Source: Triplophysa rosa (taxonomy: Eukaryota; Chordata; Actinopteri; Cypriniformes; Nemacheilidae). From it: DNA of 64,000 bases. Where the stretch lies: NCBI RefSeq assembly GCF_024868665.1, contig NC_079902.1, positions 19,880,772 through 19,944,771 on the forward strand, read 5' to 3'. Positions 47,762 to 57,245 of this stretch are shown piece after piece; position 1 is the stretch's first letter, and every line of letters begins with the position of its first letter. Under the pieces are notes generated by a model. It was not told the origin of the DNA, searched no databases, and saw only the letters and a list, made by a program, of their open reading frames with translations. The position numbers and the translations under genes were made by a program.

Positions 47762-50130
47762 TAAAGTTATTCTTTAAATTGTCTTGAAATCATAATATAA
47801 ATTATATTATTAATATTTGTTTCCAGATAATACAATTTTAATTATGTTAATTGTTCTTAATCTATTGGTAAAAATAGATCTTGTGGGATTTACACTTCAC
47901 GATCTGAATAAGAACTAATAAGAACAGTAAGTGCTATGGTAAAAAATGCACTTGCACACCCAACATCAGCACAACACTGATTCTCTCTGCACACAGACTG
48001 GCAAAACAAGTAAAACTACTGTTTGTAGCATCTGCTTCAATCGGTCGACACAGTTTTGAGCAGGTTTGACACAGGTTTGTTTTCTATCCAAAAGCACAAG
48101 TAAGAAGCCCGCTTCTCTTCCAGGCTCTAACTTCAGGCCAGCGTGGAGGTAGTCTTTCACACTCCTCGCAGGAGAGATGATACCTGATGTCGCTTGCCTT
48201 TTGAACACTGCTGACAGCACAACGTGGAAGTTGGGACAGATCAATGCGAGTACCTTTAGAAACTTATACCGCTGGACATCTGTGTGTCCTTCATCTCTGG
48301 CCAAATGCTGGTCGTTCATCAGTAACACAGAGGCAAAAGAGATTAGGTATCATGTGCAGCCCTTGTGCCGTCTCACTGTTGGCACCACTTAGTATTCAAA
48401 CAGAGCGACAGGTACCGCAGACATGCCGTTCTGTGCTAACAGGAGCCACACGGTAACCACTAATAAAAGCTGACACTCTTTTGTTATTAATATGTTGCGA
48501 TGTTTTAAACATAAAACTTGTTGACAAGTCTATATCTGTGAATAATTTTACACTGACTGTCATCAGATCTTCAACCAAAATGAATGCGTAAAAGTTAACC
48601 TTCATAAAATACAGTATAGCATCTCATGTGATTGCTCCCGTTAAAAAAATCAGGGTGTGTGAACAATGTAAAACTTGACAGCTCATGAATAATAAAAGCA
48701 ATTTAATGAATAATAAGAGTAAAAATAATATGATGTAAGTTTTGCTCAGTAGTCCTTGCTGAAAGGCAGGTGAAAGGCTGCAAAACATCGAGCAAAAAAT
48801 GACTGGTTTGCAGAGGCATCCAGAGAGCCTTAAAGCCATAAGTCTATCGGCCCGTCTAAAACTCTTATGAAACATACAGATTATTTCTCAAAAAGTGGAG
48901 AGAAACTTATACATTTCTAAAAGAGGAAGTGAGATATTTTTAAGTTATAATGCTTGCCGTGTCCCTGCGAAAGACAAATGACCCGCTGAGGTGACAGACA
49001 GACAGAGAGTCAAACAGACAAGTCGAGTTCATGCTGGCATGAACGCCCCTGAAAAAAGATCCAAATAAACAAATAAATAAAACAAATATGCTATGCGACA
49101 AACAAAACCGAATGCTAATAGTCTAGGCTGTGCATGTGTTACAGACAGATGACAGGAGTTTATGCCTGTCTGCTTTAATACCTTTCAGCATCTCCTCCAT
49201 CTTAAGGAATGCGACATTCTCCTGAAATTGTTGCGGCTCCCCCGCAGCATGTCATCTGCGCGTCAGCTCTCCCAATCAGCTGTCACGCTGTGAATTGGAG
49301 GTTTTAAGTTACAGATCACTTCTGAATCCCGGCACACACGTGACGTGCATTCATATGGCCCTGCGCTGCCTCTGCCAACCGGTGCAAAACAAACACACAA
49401 ACATCCGCTCGCTGAATGCAGACAGGCTGCTCCGCCTCCCCGGATGAACGTGAGCACTCTTTAGGAAACGCTCTTATTCTGTTGACGCTGGGAACAATGT
49501 GTCAATAGAAAGCTGAGTCGACTACTAGTCAACAGATCACAATCAATCACGGCACGGTGGAATAACAGAAAAATACAACGTGTCCGTCAAAGAACAGGAA
49601 AAGAAGAACAAAACGGCCACGGCTTTGGCTACATTGCTTAAACCACTGACTGGGTGTCATTTGACCTCAAAGGAATAACAACATACAGCTGCTTTCAAAA
49701 GTGAGAAACAACTCAAACAGCAGAGAGAAAAGTGCAATTTTGGGGAAATGTGGTTGTGTTGTGTGATGGATGTTTCAGCAGGTGCACTGCTGTTGTAAAA
49801 CATTCTTAAAGCTCAATCCATAACTTTTGCCCCTGTATTCCCATCTGTTTGAAACATAAAAATTGCAGCTTATTTTTTTGTGCTTTTCTTTACGTTTTGA
49901 AGTCAAACGACGACAAACTGACATTTCCAGCGAAATCATACCCGACAGCTCAACTTATAAAGTAAAACATTATTATAAGCTTCTTTTTATGTACTTGTTT
50001 TTCTATTTTTAACCAGGAAAAGTTATGAATTGCAGTTTTAAACATGGATGGATCTTAAACCTGTTGGGATGAGCAGTGTTGAGTATGCATTGAAATGTTG
50101 TTTTTATTACAGTCATTTTATTACATGTAG

Positions 50131-50488
50131 TAGGGCTGTCAAACGATTAATCGCGATTAATCACATCCAGAATAAAAGTTTGTGTTTACATAATATATGT
50201 CTGTGTACTTTGCATATTAATTTTGTTCTCATAAAGACAAACACATACATGCATATATTTAAGATCATTTTTAAATATACAAATGAATTAACATTTATAT
50301 ATAAATTCAATTATTAGTCATTTAAATACATATAAAAAATATTTCCTAAATATTTATACATGTATGTGTATTATTAAGTGTTTATGAATGCAAAATGAAT
50401 ATGCAGCACAGAACACAGACTTATATTATGTAAACACAAACTTTTATTCTGGATGCGATTAATCACGATTAATCGTTTGACAGCCCTA
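50131..50488. mobile_element. Hairpin MITE with TAGGGCTGTCAAACG ends
   Basis: 358 bp. The left arm TAGGGCTGTCAAACGATTAA, TCGCGATTAATCACATCCAG is the near-perfect complement of the right arm ending CGTTTGACAGCCCTA. Complementarity continues inward through AAAGTTTGTGTTTACATAAT and its counterpart. Confidence 0.85.
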
Positions 50489-50647
50489 AATGGGATTCTA
50501 ATTGTCTTAGCTATAGTGAACTCACAAACACAAAGTAACAACAGCAATATGATAAAGGACAATAATGTTTGAAAAATATTTATATATTAATCATAATTAA
50601 ATAAAAAATACACAATAATTTTACCGAGTAATATTCATTGGCCTTAC

Positions 50648-50788
50648 TGTAGGCTGTTTACTGTTGCCAGGCAACGCAGAATGTTGGCAAATTAAAATCT
50701 AAAATTTAAATGATGTACAGAAACAGGTGTGATTATATCATAGAATGATCTTCGATCTTTATGTTGCTTGGCAACTGTAAACCTACTG
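50648..50788. mobile_element. Short palindromic MITE next to a TTAA element
   Basis: GTAGGCTGTTTACTGTTGCC, AGGCAAC on the left faces GTTGCTTGGCAACTGTAAAC, CTAC on the right, which directly abuts the element at 50789. Confidence 0.6.
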
Positions 50789-51716
50789 TTAAAGCCACAA
50801 TATGGAATATCCAAAAATCACTTGCAAATTGTGATATATTTCATGCAGTTGTGTACTTATATTATCCCACATGTTACCTAGAATTTGCAAAATTCTAATG
50901 GCCCGTCCCTTGTCTCCCTTGTATTTGTCGCATATCAGTGACTTAATATCCGCTGCTCCGCACTACCCTCAGTTTCCGGTTGTAGAAACTACGGCAACAC
51001 GCAAATGCGTAAGTGGTTATATAGCATGTGGGACGCAGCATCTGTTGTTCTGTTATTATGGATCACGATTACTCTTTGGCGAGTAAAGGAAACCCCAAAA
51101 AGGTGTAAACGTAGGCCAAACGAGGCAAGCAGGCTTATGGACAAACGAAGAAATAAAACAAGGATTAATATCGGCGTGGCGTTTTCTAAATGGACAGAGA
51201 CTCCGCTCTCGCATGTGTTTTAATAGACAGGTAAGCACATTTTTTTATTGTACACGAAATACTCATGCACAGATTATTTGAATAGTTATGAATGCAGTTA
51301 CCCTATGAAATACAGTATATGTCGCACAAAAATATGTAGCCAATAACGTTACTTGTAAATGCTGTGGGTTTGTTCAAATTTACTTTATAAACGACGACTG
51401 AATGACTGTTTTAAACAGGTAAAACTGTGTAGCATTACGCTACCAAATCAATTGACAAAGTCCAATATCAGTCGCGGGCTAACGTAGCATTACATTCCAC
51501 GTTTCTTGCAAGCTAATTCATTACGATGACATGAAATAAAATAAATTCATTACCTCGTCCGTGAACAAGATGGGCAATCTCCATACGCCTCTGGATGGTG
51601 AAAATGACATTTCCCATAATTCCACTCTCCTACATAATGTCATTTAGCTTCGCCTTTTGTTGTTGTTTCGAAAGTGCGCCATCTAGCGGTCCAAATATTC
51701 CATATTGTGGCTTTAA
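50789..51716. mobile_element. 928-bp TTAA-ended element with a captured coding fragment
   Basis: The ends are TTAAAGCCACAATATGGAAT and its complement ATTCCATATTGTGGCTTTAA, both including TTAA as in piggyBac-type insertions. No transposase is present. An open frame at 51005-51223 is described separately. Confidence 0.75.
51005..51223 (+). pseudogene. Short basic open frame inside the TTAA element, possible captured exon
   Basis: 72 codons. The second half is basic: KETPKRCKRRPNEASRLMDK, RRNKTRINIGVAFSKWTE. I recall a similar RNKTRVNIG-AF-W peptide recurring in fish repeat copies, but I do not know a function for it. The peptide stops at once after TETPLSHVF, with no recognised domain. It may be a half exon carried by the element or a chance frame. 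Confidence 0.3.
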
Positions 51717-52121
51717 GCTAATGAACTTTATTACTTTGTGAAAGATTTGAAATAAATGTAATTATGTCTGGAACATTACTGTCTTTTATCACATTGCAAT
51801 AAAAACAGCTCTGCTTTAAAATTAGCATATAAGCAACACGTGTATTCTCATCGCAGCCTCAGCTACAGAAAAATAAGTAAGGCGGCCTCCATGAGTTCAC
51901 TAATGCAAAATAAATCCTTGAGCAGAAATAAAGCCTTGTTCATAAAAATATAGCCAGAAGTCATTTTAGAAATGGGCTTCAATGCATTGGTTTCTTGGTA
52001 CAACACTACAGATGAAGAAAAAGCAAAAGCATTCTCCGGCTCTTCAGTGTCATTTTGTAAATACTGCAGGTCAGCCGCCCGCACACTCGACCCCTGAGGG
52101 CCGTGTCGAGAGGTACTGTAC

Positions 52122-52343
52122 CTGTAGCCGGGTCCACGTCTCTTTCGATCAGGTGCTGGTCCTGGTGAACCCACTCGCCGTTGCATTTGAAGTAGATCTG
52201 AGTGGCAGGTGTGGACCGGCAGGTCAGGGTCACCGGCTTGTTCTTAACGATATAAACATCATCGGGCTCCACCAGGAAGTGGGGCAGAAGGTCAGAGAAG
52301 GCAACAGGAAGCGGATGCGTTACGCTGGCCGCGTGCTCTGCAC
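52122..52343 (-). CDS. unc5a: unc5a exon (probably exon 2): mature N-terminus and first half of Ig1
   Basis: 222 nt, entering and leaving in phase 1, 74 codons. The acceptor reads GTCACAG/GTGCAG and the donor ACAG/GTACAG. The product starts AEHAASVTHPLP, then SDLLPHFLVEPDDVYIVKNK, and runs through LTCRS, the first Ig1 cysteine, and QIYFKCNGEWVHQ, the extra UNC5 Ig1 cysteine, to DPATG at the intron. The short linker before LLPHF is where UNC5A differs most from its paralogues, and it favours UNC5A here. A second AG six bases inside (GTGCAG/AGC) could serve as an alternative acceptor and would remove two codons. Splitting Ig1 between two exons is normal for UNC5 genes. The upstream partner should be the signal-peptide exon ending in G. 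Confidence 0.9.
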
Positions 52344-53858
52344 CTGTGACGGGAAATGTGCAACAAGTTTAGTGACTGGTTTCAGTTGTTCAGATGCCCG
52401 AAAACCTTTTAGCAATGCAGAAAGATAATGAGTGTATCAGATCTAATTTCACACTCTGAGTCCCGTGAGCGCACAGATTGCTTGTGACACACCTGAGCGT
52501 AATGCTAATCTAGTGCATCCGTTTTGGGAAGAATACAGACATTCACCACATGTGTATATACTTTACAGCAACAACCATTTTTATATTGAATTTCATAAGT
52601 AACTGTGTTTTGATATACACCATTACTGTGAGATAGAATTACACGTCCCATGATATAATATTTTGATTTTACCACCCTCTGCTATGTGTGATGTTAGAAA
52701 AGGCCGCTTTGTCTTGTGTGGTCTGGGTTTGTATTACAAGACAAAGTAGGGCACTATTTTCTCCTGAAAGAGATGTAAGCCCCCCCACACCCCCCGCACA
52801 CAAATAATGTGTGTGTGTGATAGCGAGAGAGTTCCCTTGTTAACAGGCCGAGTAAAAAGCTTCTGAGTGGAATGGCCTTGTCAGGGTTTGCCTACAGCAG
52901 TGCTGCTAGACCATCTTTACTCTCTCTACTGTTAATCACAGCCTTTTAAGATCAGAGCTGATGGACCGCAGGCCATAAATCCCTCTTGCTGAATGACCAC
53001 AGCACTTCAAAACACGCTGTATCCAGGGCTTTAACTCAACTTTTTATTACGGCCGGACCGAGCGCGGCGACGTGACTGGCAGCCATTCACCGACCGACGG
53101 CCTCTATTGCAAATAGGCTGCATTAAGCGCTGGTTCTTTATTCCGACACCTCCCGGGTGGGGTTCGCACCCTACTGTTTATGGATCAAATATCTGTGCGA
53201 CTCCGTGGGCGGAAATATCTCTCCCCTACGTGGATTTATGGATGAAGCGGCGAGGCGGTTAGATCCGCAATGTTTAAAGAGATTCAATGAGAAATCAGTA
53301 TTAATCAGAGCTTGGCCCCGCGAGGCGCGGGGAGAGCGATTCTTCCGCGTGGCTCGGGGAGAGACTGCGCCCTATCAGTTATTTTGTTGCTTCATTTGTT
53401 AGCCGCAATGTTTTTTTGGTCTTTGTAATTAAGAATGAATTGCTAATTTATCCTTTTCCACCCACGATCCAGAGCAATCAGGCGGCTTCGGCTGGCTGTT
53501 TAGTTTCTCTTCATACTGGCTGTCCAACGCCATTGTGCGTCACAAACAAAGTGCCGCACGCTCTGAATAACACAAACACATGCTTAAATGCTCAATAGCC
53601 TCCAGGACTGCACTGAAAACGGAAAGTGGATAAAATCCATTTTTAAAGTGATATCAGTTTTGCTAATTACTTATTCCCCCGGCACCGTTTCTCTTTACAG
53701 ATGAGCTGCGGCAAGATTCTGTTCGACTGGTTTTTTACAGGAAATGTAAAACTAACATCCCCAGGATGCTTTTCCATGTGCTTATCTTCAGCAAATGTCT
53801 ACGACTGGAAATGGAGACAGATCAAGGTGCAGTTTACAGGACGGATTAGGGGTCACAT

Positions 53859-55000
53859 ACTCTTAAAAAATAAAGGTGCTTAAAAGGTTCTTCACAGTGA
53901 TGCCACAGAAAAAACATTTTTGGTTCCACAAAGAATCATTCAGTCAAAGGTTCTTTAAAGAACCATCTTTTTCTTGCCATTTTATAATCTGAAGAACCTT
54001 TTTTCACCACAAAGTGTCATGGCTCTGCTTCATTTAGTCATGTTTTTCTTGGTCTTGTAGCAGAGCCATGACAAAGTCTTTGGTTTGGTGTGGAGAGAAA
54101 CATATTATTGTTCTTTTGACGATAATATACGTTCTCTCCAGTGTCTCGTCATTGGCCCCGCCCCTCTCGTTTCCTTGTTATCCTTCCCTGAGTGTTTGAT
54201 TAACCACACCTGCCCCATGTCGTTATCCCTGGGTTGTCTTCCCTTTAAATACCCTCTTGTTTCTTTGTCCTGTACTCGTGGATTGTTCTGAGTTTGTGCT
54301 GTTTACACGGTTTGTTTTGTCGTGTTATGTGAGTACTTTGCCTTGCCCGTGTTTTCCCTTTCTATGTTATTTGAGACGTTGTGTCGTTGTTTTCTAGTTT
54401 AGGTTTTGTTTTTACCCAGCTGTTTTTGCCCCCTCGTGGGAAGTACTTTTGTTCTGTCTTTATATTTAGTTCAGTCCTCGTTACCCCATTGTGGGTCTTT
54501 TGTTTCGTTGTTTTATAAATAAATACCCTTTGTTAACCCCTTCACGTCTGCCTGCGCTTGGGTTCTTCTGCCACAGTCGTGACACAAAGAGCCTTTTGTG
54601 AAACAGAAAGGTTCTTCTGATGTTAAAGGTGCAGTTTGTAAAAACCGCCGATCAAAACAACAACAATGGCGTAGCTTGATGACGCTGTGAAGGAGCGTGG
54701 AATGATGGGATCTGTTGTCTTCAACTCCACCGCTGATGGCCATCAATCAGACGAGAAATCATTTTAGCAGATGAGGTAAAGTTTTATAAATGTTGCGAAT
54801 AATTGTGGTCCATAAATAAGTGACTGCTCGAAACAAGTTAGTGGCTTGCTAGGCGCTAGACACTAACTTCTGCATTTGTCCATGACACTGTTGTCATGCA
54901 GTTTCTACGTCAGTAAAGGCGGTAAAGGGGAACGCAGATATGACTCCATTGACAGGCAACTGCACAGCCCAGTGTCACAGTTTAGTTTATTTTTAAGAGT
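53859..55000. mobile_element. MITE with ACTCTTAAAAAATAAA ends, carrying nested insertions
   Basis: ACTCTTAAAAAATAAAGGTG at the left faces TTTATTTTTAAGAGT at the right. The left part (AAGGTTCTTCACAGTGATGC, AAAGGTTCTTTAAAGAACCA) is the usual self-complementary interior of this fish repeat. It is interrupted at 54015 by a solo LTR and resumes after it as CAAAGAGCCTTTTGTGAAAC. A segment beginning TTAAAGGTGCAGTTTGTAAA at 54623 may be a second insertion. Confidence 0.65.
54015..54584 (+). mobile_element. Solo LTR of a retrotransposon, 570 bp
   Basis: Begins TGTCATGGCTCTG and ends CAGTCGTGACA, i.e. TG...CA, and is flanked by the 5-bp direct repeat CAAAG (54010-54014 and 54585-54589). It contains a TATA-like CTTTAAATACC at about 54242 and an AATAAA signal at about 54520, as an LTR promoter and polyadenylation region would. 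No internal retroelement genes follow, so it is a recombined solo LTR. The superfamily is not determined. Confidence 0.85.
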
Positions 55001-55504
55001 GCATATACTTAACAATTTTTACTTTACATATTATAATTCTTCATGAGACACCACACGTATTTTCTGCCTGAGAAAGTATACATTATAGGGTGTTTCTTTA
55101 TATTAAAAAACATGTCAGAGTTTGCCATTTGTCTAACATGCATCATGAAGAATATAACATGGAATACGAAGAACTGCGTTGCTTTTGTGATTTTTCTTAC
55201 ATACATATTGCCACCATATATCAAATTAGGTATTGTATATATAACTTTTCATAATTATTTATCTAAATAATGATCGAAATCTCTAAAATTTCATTTTACT
55301 TTTTATTTTCAATCTACAATATATCATTTTATGGTATTCTGTGCATACTATGTACAGTCTATGTGACCAATAGAATATGAGAATGAATCTTGTGTTACAT
55401 AGTATAAACAACATTTTAACAATATGATAAAATGGCAAATCTTTCATCTGGTTAAGGTTTCTTTTTATTGGGTTTAAACTTGATAAAACAATATTAAATA
55501 CTGG

Positions 55505-55865
55505 GTTTAACATTTACATTTAGACATTTAGCAGACGCTTTTATCCAAAGTGACTTACAGAGAGTTATTAATTAGAGACTTGTTAATATAGTAATGGTAA
55601 CACAAAACACAAGATTATTCATAGTTTACAAGTACTCTACAATATACATGTACAAGTAAATTCATTGTTTTTTAGCCTTTTTAAAAATGATATTTATGGG
55701 CATTTATGCCTTAATTATGATATGATAGTAGATATCAAACAAAAAGTGTGTGGTGATAGGGGAGCAGGATCGGCAAAGGACCCTCCAAGACAGGAACCGA
55801 ACTCAGGGTGTCCTGAGCGTACAGGTGCTGTATGTCAGCGCACTAACCACAAGGCTATTGCCTTC
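55505..55865 (-). mobile_element. tRNA-derived SINE, minus orientation
   Basis: On the minus strand, the head near 55865-55780 reads GTGGTTAGTGCGCTGACATA and GAGTTCGGTTCCTGTC, like Pol III A and B boxes. The 3' tail at 55505-55560 is the complement of TTTAGACATTTAGCAGACGC, TTTTATCCAAAGTGACTTAC. The middle is diverged. Confidence 0.65.
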
Positions 55866-57021
55866 TTTTTTAGTCTTTAATATAGTTGGCATTTGGCTAA
55901 CTGCCAACAACGCTGAAAACTATTTGACTTGCCTGACAGACCTCAACAGATTGTGATCCAAATTGACTTAAATTGCGTTTTAAGTCATTTCCACACTGGG
56001 CCAGATTAAGCATTCCACATCAGCAATGTACTTTGTAGAAAACAAGTCACAATTTTTGATTCTAGTAACAATTTTTAGGGCTGCAGTATTACTTCACAAA
56101 GCAAGAATCCAGCGTGGTCGTAATACTGGCCGTTAATGCTGTTCTGTACCACAAAGAGCACATAACTCTTCATGAAACAGTGACGCTAGCGCGACCTTTC
56201 CCGCACCTTTCTCATCTCGCCCACAGTAAACCATCGCCCGGGTCACGCTGATAGCATTAGCTCAAGTCATAAACGTCAGCCTCCGAGCTAAGACATTAGC
56301 CCTGCTGCAACACGTCATATTAATGCCTTTCTGCTCGTTTCCTTTTGTCATTTTACGCGGTGTGCTGAGTTGCTAATTCATCAGAGTGAAATACAGTAAA
56401 GAGCAAAGCTATCACTACTGAACCTCCTCTAATGTATCGTGTACGTGTTTAACTCTTAATGAAAACTAAATGTTCTGTGTCCAATGAAGGACATACATCA
56501 CTTTCCAGTTTCATGTGTTATTGCCCCTCTCTCTTGCATTACATCTTGGGCTATAAGAGACAAGCAATTCATCTTACAGAGACATTCATTTATTTAAAAC
56601 ATGCTCAGATGAATTGGGAATTCAAGCCTTTCGGTGGAAACACGTCTGAAGCGGTAGGTGGTGCAATCAAGGCAATTATTGCAGGTCAAAATGGCTTTTC
56701 TTTGTGCTGATGTAAGAGCGGGTGCTATGGGACGTGGTCCATCTAATGAGGCTTAATTTGGCACAATGATGAAGGCCATTAGCTCTTCATGGTGACCTTT
56801 TCTACAGCCAGGAGTTTTACACGAGAGCTTTGTAAACCAGCAGGCAGACCCGGCCAAAACTGTCCAGGTGGGCTTAAGGCAGCGGTAAGATGTGATATAT
56901 GACCATCATAAAGTAGAAGGTGGTTTCTGATGTTTCCATATTCATGACAGTATGCATCTATTTATCTACACAGTTTTAATAGTTGCCTTTAGGGGTAATA
57001 GAAAAAATATATATTAAAAAT

Positions 57022-57024
<3 letters not shown>

Positions 57025-57070
<46 letters not shown>
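57025..57070. repeat. (GA)n microsatellite
   Basis: About 23 uninterrupted AG units, directly followed by a diverged interspersed repeat. Confidence 0.97.
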
Positions 57071-57073
<3 letters not shown>

Positions 57074-57245
57074 TTGGCAAATAAACCGCAAATGTATCCT
57101 AGAGTGTGACAGCAAAAAGTAAGAAAAAAATATCAAGATAAATCTCTCTTATGCTATTTTATATTATAAATATAAATTATTGTAATACAAAATAATATAT
57201 TATTAACCATTTGTTTTCTTAATTTTAGCTATGTCACACCATAGG
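57071..57245. repeat. Diverged interspersed repeat, copy 2
   Basis: Matches 23646-23812 in order: AAACCGCAAATGTATCCTAG, TGTGACAGCAAA, CTTATGCTATTTTATAT and CTATGTCACACCA. The similarity ends near ATAGGACACAAG. Confidence 0.55.

Larger units (their letters stand above)
33210..52121 (-). other. Large intron splitting Ig1
   Basis: 18.9 kb. Recognised content: a MITE copy (34505-34904), a tandemly duplicated retroposon tail (42110-42580), possible regulatory DNA (44380-44590), a hairpin repeat (45015-45325), MITEs at 47524-47761, 50131-50488 and 50648-50788, and a 928-bp TTAA element (50789-51716). 35000-42000 is mostly A+T-rich DNA with only chance reading frames; 36440-37260 looks like an old, A+T-rich repeat with poorly matching ends. 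Confidence 0.65.
8308..52343 (-). other. unc5a: Partial UNC5-type netrin receptor gene (best match UNC5A), six ectodomain exons
   Basis: Six minus-strand exons with AG/GT borders join in phase to 222+144+104+181+168+165 = 984 nt, or 328 codons, in the UNC5 order Ig1, Ig2, TSP1, TSP1. UNC5 proteins are single-pass netrin receptors for axon repulsion and dependence-receptor signalling, and also bind FLRT proteins. Paralogue choice: the stretch before Ig1 reads ASVTHPLPVAFSDLLPHFLV, like the UNC5A pattern [62 protein letters not shown] and CGVDCTMWRSREC are also closer to UNC5A than to UNC5B, C or D as I recall them. Missing here: exon 1 (signal peptide), which should lie above 64000, and the juxtamembrane, transmembrane, ZU5, UPA and death-domain exons, which should lie below 1. 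Introns are 18.9, 9.9, 1.9, 2.8 and 9.5 kb. UNC5 family membership is near certain; the paralogue letter is probable. Confidence 0.85.

Noticed and set aside
51982..52428. 148-codon plus-strand open frame over the Ig1 exon
   Set aside because: Antisense shadow of the real minus-strand exon.
53157..53402. 81-codon open frame in a G+C-rich block
   Set aside because: No domain or splice context. The block could be conserved regulatory DNA, but coding status is not supported.
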